Shown piece by piece: positions 24,723 through 33,398 of a DNA stretch of 35,498 nucleotides. The translations under genes and the position numbers were made by a program. A model generated the notes under the pieces. It was not told the origin of the DNA and made no database searches. It was given only the letters and a program-made list of their open reading frames with translations. Position 1 is the stretch's first letter; the number at the start of each line of letters is the position of its first letter. The DNA is taken from NCBI GenBank assembly GCA_018241145.1, contig JAFEEJ010000249.1:1-35498 (forward strand), written 5' to 3'. The DNA comes from Pseudomonadota bacterium (GTDB lineage Bacteria; Pseudomonadota; Gammaproteobacteria; Xanthomonadales; Rhodanobacteraceae).

Positions 24723-25640
24723 TCACTGCGAAGAAGTGACGACGAAATTGAACGTGATCTCGCGCTGGAACTGGCCTTCGAAGCCCTGGTAGGGCAAGGG
24801 CGAAGAACGCAGTACGGCCGCCTCCACGGAATGCTTCCCGGCTTCGTTCAAGGGGCAACTCGGTAGAACTGTGGCATTGATAACCTGACCGCCGGGTATC
24901 TGCGTGATCTTCACCGGGCAAACCGTGCCGTTCGGAATATTGTCCGGGCGCAGCCAGTTGGGCGTGATCGCGTTCTGCAACGCGGCGATGTAGCCATTCA
25001 TGTCCTTGCCGTTCTGTCCGGTCATCGCCTGCTTCGCAGGGGGCACCGTGTCGTTGGCATTCGGATTGTCCGGCGTGTTCTTCAGGTCCGCCAGTTGCTG
25101 CGCCTTCTGCTGCGCCAGCTTGACCTGTTTCTGGTTGGCCGCGCTCTCGGCCTTGACCTTGGCCAATTCCTTGAGAATGCGGTCGGCCTCCTGTTCGCGC
25201 GACAGTTCCGCCATGCGCTGCTTTTCCTTTTCCTCCTGCGCCTTTTGCTGGTCGGCCTGTTGCTGCGCGAGGTCGGCGATCTTCTCCTGATCCTTGACAT
25301 CCGGATGTTGCGGCGGCGGCGGCAACACCTTCACCGGCGCGGGTCTGGGCAATTCCGGCTTCGGCAACTCGCGCTGCTGCGGCGGCGGATTCGCCGGCTG
25401 CGCGCGTTTCGACTGTTTCGGCGGCGGCGCGCCGACCGGCCCCACCAGCGTGGCGTCGATGATCGGACCGACCAGCTGGATCGGCCGCTCGCACGCCACC
25501 GGGTTGGGCAGGTGCAGGAAATCCGTCACGCCCTGCCAGCTCGCGCAATTGAGCATCGCCAGCGCGAGGAACCCGACGATGCAGATGTGCAGCAGCGCGG
25601 AAAGCAGGACCGCGCGCGGGGTGGCGCTACTTTCTTCCAT
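24723..25640 (-). CDS. tolA: Tol-Pal system protein TolA
   Basis: TolA bridges the inner-membrane TolQR motor to TolB/Pal. The 305-residue protein has an N-terminal membrane anchor at 10-30 (AVLLSALLHICIVGFLALAML) and a Pro-rich segment at 70-110. A charged Gln/Lys/Glu/Ala helical domain at about 112-185 is shorter than in E. coli. The C-terminal globular domain has NGYIAALQNAITPNWLRP and two cysteines (VCPVKI and LPSCPL). It overlaps tolR by 14 bp, which indicates tight translational coupling. The start ATG is at 25638-25640. Confidence 0.95.
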   Translation of the reverse strand: MEESSATPRAVLLSALLHICIVGFLALAMLNCASWQGVTDFLHLPNPVACERPIQLVGPIIDATLVGPVGAPPPKQSKRAQPANPPPQQRELPKPELPRPAPVKVLPPPPQHPDVKDQEKIADLAQQQADQQKAQEEKEKQRMAELSREQEADRILKELAKVKAESAANQKQVKLAQQKAQQLADLKNTPDNPNANDTVPPAKQAMTGQNGKDMNGYIAALQNAITPNWLRPDNIPNGTVCPVKITQIPGGQVINATVLPSCPLNEAGKHSVEAAVLRSSPLPYQGFEGQFQREITFNFVVTSSQ

Positions 25641-26079
25641 TGCCGTTCGCCGCCGGCTGCTGCGGCTGGGTCATCAAACCGATGTTCGGCACGCCGGCCT
25701 GCTGCAACAACACCATGGCCTGCATGACGTGCCCGTAGTCGACGTCCGCATCGCCGCCGAACAGCACCGGCACCTGCGGGTTCTCCTTGACGAAGGCGGT
25801 GACCTTGGTCCTCAACGCGTCGGCGTCGATGGGTTCGCGCTTGGCCGCACCGAGGGTGAGATAGAGCTGGCCGTTCTTGTCGAGGCTGACCAGCACCGGC
25901 TGCTTGTCCTGCTGCAGCGATTTCGCCGCCGCCTGCGGCAGCTTGATGTCCACGCCCATGCGCAGCAGCGGCGCGGTGACCATGAAGATGATCAGCAACA
26001 CCAGCATCACGTCGATGTACGGCACGACGTTGATTTCGGCCTTGAGCTGGCGGCGTTTGCGCGTGCGAAGCGTCTGCAT
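25627..26079 (-). CDS. tolR: Tol-Pal system protein TolR (ExbD family)
   Basis: The 150-residue protein has one transmembrane helix at about 22-40 (VMLVLLIIFMVTAPLL) preceded by the invariant proton-path aspartate, Asp23 in NVVPYIDVMLV. A periplasmic domain follows with FGGDADVDYGHVMQAMVLLQQAGV. With TolQ it forms the proton-driven motor that energises TolA. GAGG eight bases before ATG 26077-26079 fixes the start. The tolQ stop is 9 bp upstream of this start. Confidence 0.97.
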   Translation of the reverse strand: MQTLRTRKRRQLKAEINVVPYIDVMLVLLIIFMVTAPLLRMGVDIKLPQAAAKSLQQDKQPVLVSLDKNGQLYLTLGAAKREPIDADALRTKVTAFVKENPQVPVLFGGDADVDYGHVMQAMVLLQQAGVPNIGLMTQPQQPAANGNGRK

Positions 26080-26088
26080 GGCGCGGCC

Positions 26089-26775
26089 TCAGGCGTGTTC
26101 GTCGGCCTGGATCTGCCGATGCAGGATCGAGGAGAATTCTTCCTGGAAGGTGTCGTAGCGCACCGTGATGCGTTCCAGCCGCATCGAGTAGCGGTTGTAC
26201 GCCCACACCGCGGGGATCGCCGCGAACAGGCCCATGGCGGTGGCGACCAGCGCTTCGGAAATGCCCGGCGCGACCATCGCGATGGTCGCTTCCTTGATCG
26301 AACCCAGGCCCTGGAACGCCACCATGATGCCCCACACCGTGCCGAACAGGCCGACGTACGGGCTGATTGAACCGACGTTGGCGAGGAATTCCAGGTTGTG
26401 TTCCAGCTTGTCCACCTCGCGCGTGCCGGACACGCGCATCGCGCGTTCGCTGGCTTCCAGCACGCCGCGCTGGTCGCTGCTGCGGCGCTGGCGCTGGCGC
26501 GCGAATTCGCGGAACCCGGCTTCGAACACCGAGGCCAGTCCGCCGCCGTCCTCGCCGCGCGCGCTCACTTCGCGGTACAAGGCGGCGAGGTCCGCGCCCG
26601 ACCAGAAGCGCTGCTCGAAGGCGTCCGCATCGCGCGTGGCCGCATCCAGCATCGCCCATTTGCGGAAGATGATCACCCACGACGCGAACGAGAAGATCAC
26701 CAGGATCAGCAGCACCAGCTTCACCGGCAGGCTGGCGTGCAGCACCAGGTCGAGGATGTTGAGTTCGCCGTTCAT
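26089..26775 (-). CDS. tolQ: Tol-Pal system protein TolQ (ExbB family)
   Basis: The 228-residue inner-membrane protein has three helices, near 12-35 (HASLPVKLVLLILVIFSFASWVIIF), 132-155 (VGSISPYVGLFGTVWGIMVAF) and 168-195 (GISEALVATAMGLFAAIPAVWAYN), the last two framing the proton pore. It assembles with TolR. ATG 26773-26775 starts 3 bp after the ybgC stop, so expression is coupled to ybgC. Confidence 0.97.
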   Translation of the reverse strand: MNGELNILDLVLHASLPVKLVLLILVIFSFASWVIIFRKWAMLDAATRDADAFEQRFWSGADLAALYREVSARGEDGGGLASVFEAGFREFARQRQRRSSDQRGVLEASERAMRVSGTREVDKLEHNLEFLANVGSISPYVGLFGTVWGIMVAFQGLGSIKEATIAMVAPGISEALVATAMGLFAAIPAVWAYNRYSMRLERITVRYDTFQEEFSSILHRQIQADEHA

Positions 26776-26778
26776 CGG

Positions 26779-27210
26779 TCAGGAGTTCCCTTCGATCATG
26801 TTGACCACTGGTTCCGGAATGCGCCGCGGCAGCCAGTCCTGCGCGTCGATGCATGCCACGCGCACCTGCGCACGCGTCAGCACTTCGCCCGCGGGCGCGC
26901 GAAGCAATGCTTGTTGCAGTTCCAGACTGGCGCTGCGGTGCCGCGACAGCGCCACCGTGGCGTCGAGTTCGTCGTCCAGCCGCGCCGGTTTGTCGTAGGC
27001 CACCGTGATCCCGCGCACCACGAACAGCACTCCGCGTTCCTCGCGCAGCTCCGTCTGCCCCAGCCCCAGTGCGCGCAACCATTCCGTGCGTGCGCGCTCC
27101 AGGAACCGCAGGTAGCCGGCGTGATACACCACGCCGCCGGCATCGGTATCTTCCCAATACACCCTTAGCCGCCAACTGAATGTTGGAAGGGGGTCAGAGT
27201 GACTTTTCAT
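26779..27210 (-). CDS. ybgC: Acyl-CoA thioesterase YbgC, start codon inside a palindromic element
   Basis: This 143-residue hotdog-fold thioesterase is conserved as the first gene of tol operons. The core FSWRLRVYWEDTDAGGVVYHAGYLRFLERARTEWL includes the catalytic Asp of EDTDAGG. The expected native start lies just before this core. Here the first ten or so residues, MKSHSDPLPTF, are encoded by the left arm of the 20-bp inverted repeat at 27187-27263, and ATG 27208-27210 falls at the edge of its loop. GTG 27231 would add seven residues. Only a weak GGTGG precedes the ATG. The hairpin may limit translation, although tolQ downstream is presumably still expressed. Confidence 0.92.
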   Translation of the reverse strand: MKSHSDPLPTFSWRLRVYWEDTDAGGVVYHAGYLRFLERARTEWLRALGLGQTELREERGVLFVVRGITVAYDKPARLDDELDATVALSRHRSASLELQQALLRAPAGEVLTRAQVRVACIDAQDWLPRRIPEPVVNMIEGNS

Positions 27211-27263
27211 CGAAGCCACCGCATCCGGCACGAAGGAGGCGGGAAAGTCACTCTGACCCCCTT
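27187..27263. repeat. 77-bp palindromic MITE/REP-like element between ruvB and ybgC
   Basis: The left arm AAGGGGGTCAGAGTGACTTT at 27187-27206 is repeated perfectly inverted at 27244-27263 around a 37-bp spacer. The arms supply the ruvB stop (27248-27250) with its last residues and the N-terminal codons of ybgC. On the plus strand the right arm is followed by T residues to 27266, giving a terminator-like structure antisense to the genes. I recall similar GGGGTCAGAGTGA cores near Y1-type transposases, but cannot verify this. Confidence 0.8.
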
Positions 27264-28291
27264 TTTGCGAACAGGTTCAGCACGGGATCCGCCGCCGGGG
27301 GATTCCAGCCGAAATGCCGCCATGCGCGCGCGGTGGCGATGCGTCCGCGCGCCGTGCGGGTCAAATACCCCTGCTGGATCAGGTACGGTTCCAGCACGTC
27401 CTCGATGGTGTCGCGCGCTTCGGCCAGCGCCGCGGCCAGCGAGTCCACACCGACCGGGCCGCCCTCGAACTGTTCGATCACCACGCGCAGCAACCTGCGA
27501 TCGAGTTCGTCGAAGCCGCTCTCGTCGATCTGCAACATGCCCAGCGCGTCGGCTGCCGCCGCGCGCGTGATGCGGCCACCGGCGCGCACTTCGGCGAAAT
27601 CGCGCACCCGCCGCAGCAACCGGTTGGCGATGCGCGGCGTGCCGCGCGCGCGGTTGGCGATTTCATCGGCGCCGTCTTCCTCGCAAGCGATGTCGAGGAT
27701 GGCCGCCGAACGGTGCACGATCTGCGCGAGCTCGCCGGGCGTGTAGAACTCCAGCCGCTGCACGATGCCGAAACGGTCGCGCAGCGGCCCGGTGAGCATG
27801 CCGGCGCGCGTGGTGGCGCCGATCAGCGTGAACGGCGGCAGGTCGAGCTTGATCGAACGCGCGGCCGGCCCTTCGCCCAGCATGATGTCGATCTGGAAAT
27901 CCTCCATCGCCGGATACAGCACCTCTTCCACCACCGGCGAGAGGCGATGGATCTCGTCGATGAACAGCACGTCGCGCGGCTGCAGGTTGGTGAGCAGCGC
28001 CGCCAGGTCGCCGGCGCGTTCCAGCACCGGCCCGGAAGTGCTGCGCAGGCTCACCCCGAGTTCGTTGGCGATCACGTGCGACAGCGTGGTCTTGCCGAGG
28101 CCGGGCGGCCCGAACACCAGCACGTGATCGAGCGCATCGCCGCGGCGGCGCGAGGCTTCGATCGCCACGCCCAGTTGCTCGCGCATCGCGCGCTGGCCGA
28201 TGTATTCGTCGAAACGGCGGGGACGGATCGACGCTTCGATCGCAAGTTCGACACGATCGGCGCCGGCGTCGCTCAGGCGGTTCTCCGTCAT
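27248..28291 (-). CDS. ruvB: Holliday junction branch-migration helicase RuvB
   Basis: The 347-residue AAA+ motor drives branch migration with RuvA. It has Walker A GPPGLGKT at 61-68, Walker B FIDEIH at 110-115, sensor 1 GATTRAG, the arginine-finger region PLRDRFG, and the C-terminal winged helix ending in [14 protein letters not shown]. The last residues, KRGSE and the TGA stop, are encoded by the right arm of the palindromic element, so the native tail was altered. The start ATG is at 28289-28291. It is separated from ruvA by two kup genes. Confidence 0.97.
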   Translation of the reverse strand: MTENRLSDAGADRVELAIEASIRPRRFDEYIGQRAMREQLGVAIEASRRRGDALDHVLVFGPPGLGKTTLSHVIANELGVSLRSTSGPVLERAGDLAALLTNLQPRDVLFIDEIHRLSPVVEEVLYPAMEDFQIDIMLGEGPAARSIKLDLPPFTLIGATTRAGMLTGPLRDRFGIVQRLEFYTPGELAQIVHRSAAILDIACEEDGADEIANRARGTPRIANRLLRRVRDFAEVRAGGRITRAAAADALGMLQIDESGFDELDRRLLRVVIEQFEGGPVGVDSLAAALAEARDTIEDVLEPYLIQQGYLTRTARGRIATARAWRHFGWNPPAADPVLNLFAKRGSE

Positions 28292-28306
28292 GCGTGGATT
28301 ATGCCG

Positions 28307-28409
28307 GAGAGCGGCGGGAGGAGGGAGGCGGCAGGTGAGAGGCGATCAAGCAATGCGCATGGCGCTGCGCATTTCTCGCCTCCCTCCTCACTCCTTCCGC
28401 CTCCCGGCT
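28307..28409. repeat. Paired degenerate heptamer tracts with a central hairpin
   Basis: In the kup-ruvB gap a purine-rich tract with 7-bp periodicity (28307-28348, for example GCGGGAG, GAGGGAG, GCGGCAG, GTGAGAG) faces a pyrimidine-rich tract of the same period (28375-28409). The centre holds a perfect 8-bp stem, AATGCGCA 28352-28359 with TGCGCATT 28366-28373. GAGGCGA/TCGCCTC (28339-28345, 28376-28382) extends the pairing. There is no T-tract. Confidence 0.55.
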
Positions 28410-30297
28410 AGATCTCCACCTGCGTGCCCAGTTCCACCAACCGGTTGCCGGGGATGCGGAAAAATGCGGTGGCGGCGAGTGCGTTGCGCGCCATCAGCGC
28501 GAACAGCTTGTCGCGCCATACCGCCATGCCCGCGCGCTGGCTGGCGACGATGGTTTCGCGCGACAGGAAGAACGTGGTATCCATCATGTCGAAGCGCAGG
28601 CCCTGTGTGATGCAGGCCGCCAGCGATGCGGGTACATCCTGCTCCTCCGCGAAACCGAAGCGCAGGGTCAGCGCGAAGAAGCCGTGCCCGAGATCGCACA
28701 ACTCGATACGTTCGCCGATTTCCGCCAGCGGCGTGTCCAGTGTTTCCACGGAAAGCACCACGTTGCGTTCGTGCAGCACCTTGTAGTGCTTCAGGCTGTG
28801 CAGCAGCGCGTGCGGCACGGCATGGATGTTCGCGGCCATGAATACCGCAGTGCCGGGCACGCGTGGCGGCGGATGTTCGCCGATGCTGGCGATGAAGGGC
28901 TCCAGAGCGAGCCCGCTCTGCCGCAGTTCGCGCAACAGCAATTCGCGCCCGCGCCGCCAGGTCGTCATCACGATGAAGACCAGCAGGCCCAGCACCAGCG
29001 GGAACCATCCGCCGTGCTCGACCTTGATCAGGTTGGCGCCGAACAGCGACAGATCGATGGTGAGAAACACGGTGCCGATCGCGGCCACCGCCAGCCACGG
29101 CCAGTGCCACAGGCGCCGCATCACGATCAGCGCCAGCAGCGTGGTCGCGACCATCGTGCCGGTCACCGCGATGCCGTAGGCCGCGCCGAGGTTGGCGGAA
29201 GAACGGAAGCCGATCACCGCCAGCACCACCAGCACCAGCAACATGCCGTTGATCCAGGGCACGAACACTTGTCCCGACAGCATGCGCGAGGTGTGCACGA
29301 TGCGCATGCGCGGCGCATAACCGAGCTGGATCGCTTCGCGCGTCATCGAGAAAGCGCCGCTGATCACCGCCTGCGAGGCGATTACCGCGGCGACAGCCGC
29401 CAGCACGATCATCGGCACCAGCAGCACGCGCGGTGCCAGCAGATAGAATGGATTGCTCACGGCCGCGGGATCGGCAAGCAGCAGCGCTCCCTGTCCGAAA
29501 TAATTCAGCAGCAACGCCGGCAACACGAAAGTCAGCCACGCCATGCGGATGGGCTTCGCGCCGAAATGACCCATGTCCGCATACAACGCTTCACAGCCGG
29601 TCACCGCCAGCACCACGCCGCCCAGCGCGACGAAGGCGCCGAAGCGATGCGAGAAGAAGAACCGCACCGCGCAGACCGGGTTCAACGCCGCCAGCACCTG
29701 CGGCTCGCGCAGGATGTAATGCAAACCCAGCACCGCGATCACCACGAACCAGACGCACATCACCGGTCCGAACAATGCACCGATGCCGGCGGTGCCGCGC
29801 TTCTGCACGTAAAACAGCAACAGCAGAATCGCCACGCTGATCGGCACCACCCACTGCGCGAGCGAAGGTTCGACGACCTTCACGCCTTCCACCGCGCCAA
29901 GCACCGTCTGCGCGGGCGTGATCACGCCATCGCCATAGAACAGCGCCGCGCCGAAGATCGCCAGCACCGCGATCGCCCAGCGCAAGCGCGGTTCGCTGCG
30001 CGCGCTGCGCTGCGCCAGTGCCATCAGCGCCATGATGCCGCCTTCGCCCTTGTTGTCGGCGCGCATGATGAAGATCACGTACTTCAGCGTGACTACCAGG
30101 ATCAACGCCCAGAAGATCAGCGACAGCACACCGAGTACGCTCGCCGACGAAACGCCCAGCCCGTATTTCGCACTGAACACCTCACCCATCGTGTACAGCG
30201 GGCTGGTGCCGATGTCGCCGAACACCACGCCGATCGCGCCGAGCGTCAACGCACGCAACGAGGGATGTTCGTTCTCACCGGAAGCGGCGAGGGTCAT
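28408..30297 (-). CDS. kup: KUP-family potassium uptake protein, downstream copy
   Basis: The 629-residue K+/H+ symporter has about 12 membrane helices in the first 430 residues and a cytoplasmic C-terminal domain. The family signature GVVFGDIGTSPLYT is at the N-terminus, with ADNKGEGGIMALMALAQR and ALFYGDGVITPAQTVLGAVEG following. The C-terminus FFRIPGNRLVELGTQVEI nearly repeats that of the upstream copy. ATG 30295-30297 starts 2 bp after the stop of that copy, so translation is probably coupled. I chose this start because the membrane domain begins shortly after it; the open frame runs further upstream only as an antiphase shadow of the other kup. Confidence 0.93.
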   Translation of the reverse strand: MTLAASGENEHPSLRALTLGAIGVVFGDIGTSPLYTMGEVFSAKYGLGVSSASVLGVLSLIFWALILVVTLKYVIFIMRADNKGEGGIMALMALAQRSARSEPRLRWAIAVLAIFGAALFYGDGVITPAQTVLGAVEGVKVVEPSLAQWVVPISVAILLLLFYVQKRGTAGIGALFGPVMCVWFVVIAVLGLHYILREPQVLAALNPVCAVRFFFSHRFGAFVALGGVVLAVTGCEALYADMGHFGAKPIRMAWLTFVLPALLLNYFGQGALLLADPAAVSNPFYLLAPRVLLVPMIVLAAVAAVIASQAVISGAFSMTREAIQLGYAPRMRIVHTSRMLSGQVFVPWINGMLLVLVVLAVIGFRSSANLGAAYGIAVTGTMVATTLLALIVMRRLWHWPWLAVAAIGTVFLTIDLSLFGANLIKVEHGGWFPLVLGLLVFIVMTTWRRGRELLLRELRQSGLALEPFIASIGEHPPPRVPGTAVFMAANIHAVPHALLHSLKHYKVLHERNVVLSVETLDTPLAEIGERIELCDLGHGFFALTLRFGFAEEQDVPASLAACITQGLRFDMMDTTFFLSRETIVASQRAGMAVWRDKLFALMARNALAATAFFRIPGNRLVELGTQVEI

Positions 30298-30299
30298 GA

Positions 30300-32252
30300 T
30301 CAGATTTCGACCTGCGTACCCAGCTCGATCAGCCGGTTGCCCGGAATGCGGAAGAACGCGGTGGCCGGCAACGCGTTGCGCGCCATGAACGCGAACAGCT
30401 TGTCGCGCCACAGCGCCATGCCCGGGCGCTCGGTGGCGACGATGGTTTCGCGCGACAGGAAGAACGTGGTATCCATCATGTCGAAGCCCACCCCTTTCGC
30501 CGCGCAGCTTTCCAGCCGCACGGGGACATCCGGATCCTCCGCGAAACCGAAGCGCAGGGTGACGCGATAGAACCCGTGGCCGAGATCGGCGATCGCGACG
30601 CGTTCGTCGGCATCGGCGAAGGGCGTTTCCTGCGTCTCGCAGGTGAGGATCACGTTGCGTTCGTGCAGCACCTTGTTGTGCTTGAGGTTGTGCAGCAGCG
30701 CGTGCGGGACCAGGTCGGCGTTGCTGGTGAGGAACACCGCGGTGCCCGCGACCCGCGTCGGCGGATGTTCGCTGATGCTCAGGATGAAGGGCTCCAGCGC
30801 GAGGCCGCTCTGCTTGATCTCGCGCATCACCAGTTCGCGCCCGCGCCGCCAGGTCGTCAACACGGTGAACAGCGCCACGCCGAGCACCAGCGGGAACCAG
30901 CCGCCGTCGAGGATCTTCAGCGTGTTGGCGCCGAAGAACGACAGGTCGATGGTGAGGAACACGACCGCCACCACCACGACGCGCGCGACGCCCCAGTTCC
31001 ACATGCGCCGCGCCACCACCAGGAACAACGCGGTGTCGATCGCCATCGTTCCGGTCACCGCGATGCCGTAGGCGCCGGCCAGTGCGTTGGACGAATGGAA
31101 GCCGATCACCACCGCCAGCACCATGATGAACAGGAAGCGGTTGACCCACGGCAGATAGGTCTGGCCGATCGCCTCGGTCGAAGTGTGCACCACCTGCATG
31201 CGCGGAATGAAACCGAGCTGGATCGCCTGCCGCGTGATCGAGAACGCGCCGGAAATCACCGCCTGCGAGGCGATCACCGCGGCCGCCGTGGACAGCACGA
31301 TCAGCGGGATGCGCGCCCAGTCCGGGGCCGCGAGGTAGAACGGATTGCGCTCGGTGCCGGGAACATTCAGCAGCAGCGCGGCCTGCCCGAAATAATTCAA
31401 CAGCAGGCCCGGCATCACGAAACCGAACCACGCCACCCGGATCGGGCGACGGCCGAAATGACCCATGTCGGTGTACAGCGCCTCGGCGCCGGTCACGCAC
31501 AACACGACCGCACCCAGCGCGAGAAAACCGCCCCAGTGGTGGTGCTGGAAAAACTGCACCGCGTACCAGGGATTCAACGCGCGCAATACCAGCGGATGCT
31601 GGACGATGTTCCAGATCCCGATCGCGCCCAGCGCGAGGAACCACAACACCATGATCGGGCCGAAGATGCTGCCGACGCGTTCGGTGCCGTGCTTCTGCGC
31701 CCAGAACAGCACCAGCAGCACCAGCACCGCCAGCGGCACCACGTAATGATTGAGCGCAGGGGCGGTCACCCCCAGGCCTTCCACCGCGGACAACACGGTG
31801 ATCGAAGGCGTGATCACCCCGTCGCCGTAGAACAGCGCCGCCCCGAGGATCGCGAACAGCACCACCATCCGGCGCATGTGCGGATGGCCGCGGCTGGCGC
31901 GCTGTGCCAGCGTCATCATCGCCATGATGCCGCCTTCGCCCTTGTTGTCCGCGCGCATGATGAAGCTGACGTATTTCACCGCCACCACCATTACCAGCGT
32001 CCACGTCACCAGCGAGAGGATGCCGAGCACGTTGACCGCGGTCACCGGCATGCCGTGCTGGCCGTGGAACGCCTCCTTCATGGTGTACAACGGGCTGGTG
32101 CCGACGTCGCCGAACACCACGCCGATCGCACCGATCACCAGCGCGCGCAAGGCAGGCGAAGCCTGTTGCGGGTTGTCACCGGCGATCTCGCCGTGCTCGA
32201 TGGCCGCTTCGAGTTGTTCGCTCGGGTGTTCGTTCGGGAGATTGGCGTTCAT
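30300..32252 (-). CDS. kup: KUP-family potassium uptake protein, upstream copy
   Basis: The 650-residue paralogue of the next kup gene has a 25-residue longer acidic N-terminal extension (NLPNEHPSEQLEAAIEHGE) before GVVFGDVGTSPLYT. It shares ADNKGEGGIMAMMTLAQR, ALFYGDGVITPSITVLSAVEG and the C-terminal end. Both copies are full length with no visible disruption, so both may transport K+. They lie between ruvA (12 bp upstream) and ruvB. I recall single kup genes at this locus in xanthomonads; the tandem pair would be a duplication. Confidence 0.94.
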   Translation of the reverse strand: MNANLPNEHPSEQLEAAIEHGEIAGDNPQQASPALRALVIGAIGVVFGDVGTSPLYTMKEAFHGQHGMPVTAVNVLGILSLVTWTLVMVVAVKYVSFIMRADNKGEGGIMAMMTLAQRASRGHPHMRRMVVLFAILGAALFYGDGVITPSITVLSAVEGLGVTAPALNHYVVPLAVLVLLVLFWAQKHGTERVGSIFGPIMVLWFLALGAIGIWNIVQHPLVLRALNPWYAVQFFQHHHWGGFLALGAVVLCVTGAEALYTDMGHFGRRPIRVAWFGFVMPGLLLNYFGQAALLLNVPGTERNPFYLAAPDWARIPLIVLSTAAAVIASQAVISGAFSITRQAIQLGFIPRMQVVHTSTEAIGQTYLPWVNRFLFIMVLAVVIGFHSSNALAGAYGIAVTGTMAIDTALFLVVARRMWNWGVARVVVVAVVFLTIDLSFFGANTLKILDGGWFPLVLGVALFTVLTTWRRGRELVMREIKQSGLALEPFILSISEHPPTRVAGTAVFLTSNADLVPHALLHNLKHNKVLHERNVILTCETQETPFADADERVAIADLGHGFYRVTLRFGFAEDPDVPVRLESCAAKGVGFDMMDTTFFLSRETIVATERPGMALWRDKLFAFMARNALPATAFFRIPGNRLIELGTQVEI

Positions 32253-32264
32253 GGTGTCCCGGCG

Positions 32265-32852
32265 TCAACGTCCAAGCGCCGCGCGCAGCGCCTTGCGGAT
32301 GATGGCTTCGGCATCGTCGCCTTCCTGCATCGCATCCCTCGCCAGCCGCGCGGCCTCGACCGGCTTGTAGCCCAGCTGCTGCAGGGCCGCGACGGCCTCC
32401 TCCTGCGGCGACGACGGCTTGCCTTGCGCGCGCGGCGCCTGCGAAGCCGCCGCATCCACGCGGTCGCGCAATTCCACCACGATGCGTTCGGCGGTCTTCT
32501 TGCCGATGCCGGGGATGCGCGTCAGCGCGGTCACGTCCGAATCGTGCACCAGCCGCGCGAATTCGCCGGTGCTGACGCCCGACAACACCGCCAGCGCGAT
32601 GCGCGCGCCGATGCCCGACACCTTCTGCAGGTTGCGGAACAGCGCGCGTTCCTCTTCGCGCAGGAATCCGTACAGCGCGGCGGTGTCCTCGCGGATCGCG
32701 TAGTGCGTCAGCAAGGTCACCTCGCGCCCCGCTTCGGGCAAGTCATACAGGGTGGACATCGGCACTTCCAGTTCGTAGCCGACGCCGCCGACATCCAGCA
32801 CCAGCCACGGCGCACGCTTGGAAACCAGTGTGCCGCGCAGCCGGCCGATCAT
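32265..32852 (-). CDS. ruvA: Holliday junction DNA helicase subunit RuvA
   Basis: The 195-residue tetrameric protein recognises Holliday junctions and recruits RuvB. It starts [10 protein letters not shown] with an OB-fold, followed by the two helix-hairpin-helix motifs [16 protein letters not shown] and [17 protein letters not shown] Pro/Gln/Ala linker and C-terminal three-helix domain III ([20 protein letters not shown]) complete it. The start was chosen at ATG 32850-32852 because it overlaps the ruvC stop (ATGA) and matches the conserved family start. An ATG five codons upstream is rejected. Confidence 0.97.
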   Translation of the reverse strand: MIGRLRGTLVSKRAPWLVLDVGGVGYELEVPMSTLYDLPEAGREVTLLTHYAIREDTAALYGFLREEERALFRNLQKVSGIGARIALAVLSGVSTGEFARLVHDSDVTALTRIPGIGKKTAERIVVELRDRVDAAASQAPRAQGKPSSPQEEAVAALQQLGYKPVEAARLARDAMQEGDDAEAIIRKALRAALGR

Positions 32853-33376
32853 CGCCGCCTGCCCCATGCGGCCGCGGGCACGCCCAGGCGCCGCGAACCC
32901 TCGCGGGCGTGCGCATGCGCGATCGCCACGGCCAATGCATCGGCGGCATCCGCCTGCAACGCCCCGCGCAGTCCCAGCAATACGCCGACCATGTGCTGCA
33001 CCTGGACCTTGTCGGCATGGCCTCCGCCCACCACCGCCTGCTTGATCGCGTTGGGCGCGTATTCGTGCACCGCCAGCGCGCGTCCGACCGCGGCGCAGAT
33101 CGCCGCGCCGCGCGCCTGCCCGAGCTTCAACGCGGAATCGGCATTCTTCGCCATGAACACGCGCTCGACCGCCGCTTCCTGCGGGTGATGTTCATCGATG
33201 ATCGCGAGCAGGCCGTCGTAGATGCGTGCAAGCCGCTGCGGAAATTCGTCCTCGCCGCCGACGCTCAGCGTGCAGTGGTGCACGCAGCGCAGCGCGCCAT
33301 GGCCGTCGGCCTCGATCACGCCGACGCCGGTGCGAACGCTGCCCGGATCGATGCCGAGGATGCGGAGGCTTTCCAT
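32849..33376 (-). CDS. ruvC: Crossover junction endodeoxyribonuclease RuvC
   Basis: The 175-residue dimeric nuclease resolves Holliday junctions. The catalytic acidic residues are Asp10 (ILGIDPGS), Glu71 (AAVERVF), Asp143 and Asp146 ([10 protein letters not shown]), matching the E. coli tetrad. [16 protein letters not shown] and the DNA-binding loop [14 protein letters not shown] are typical. The start ATG is at 33374-33376. It overlaps ruvA and lies 22 bp after yebC, the common yebC-ruvC-ruvA order. Confidence 0.97.
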   Translation of the reverse strand: MESLRILGIDPGSVRTGVGVIEADGHGALRCVHHCTLSVGGEDEFPQRLARIYDGLLAIIDEHHPQEAAVERVFMAKNADSALKLGQARGAAICAAVGRALAVHEYAPNAIKQAVVGGGHADKVQVQHMVGVLLGLRGALQADAADALAVAIAHAHAREGSRRLGVPAAAWGRRR

Positions 33377-33398
33377 GTCGATGGCGCGTGGATCGCGC

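Noticed and set aside
27208-27231. GTG 27231 as the ybgC start
   Set aside because: ATG 27208-27210 lies downstream in the same frame with at least a weak GGTGG before it, and the GTG adds only spacer-encoded residues. Not excluded outright.
27233-27239. AAGGAGG on the plus strand inside the palindromic element spacer as a ribosome-binding site
   Set aside because: No start codon with a credible plus-strand gene follows; it is probably incidental to the element.
30576-33188. 870-codon open frame on the plus strand
   Set aside because: It is antisense to the upstream kup, ruvA and ruvC. Its His/Arg/Gln-rich, low-complexity sequence mirrors hydrophobic codons of the transporter.
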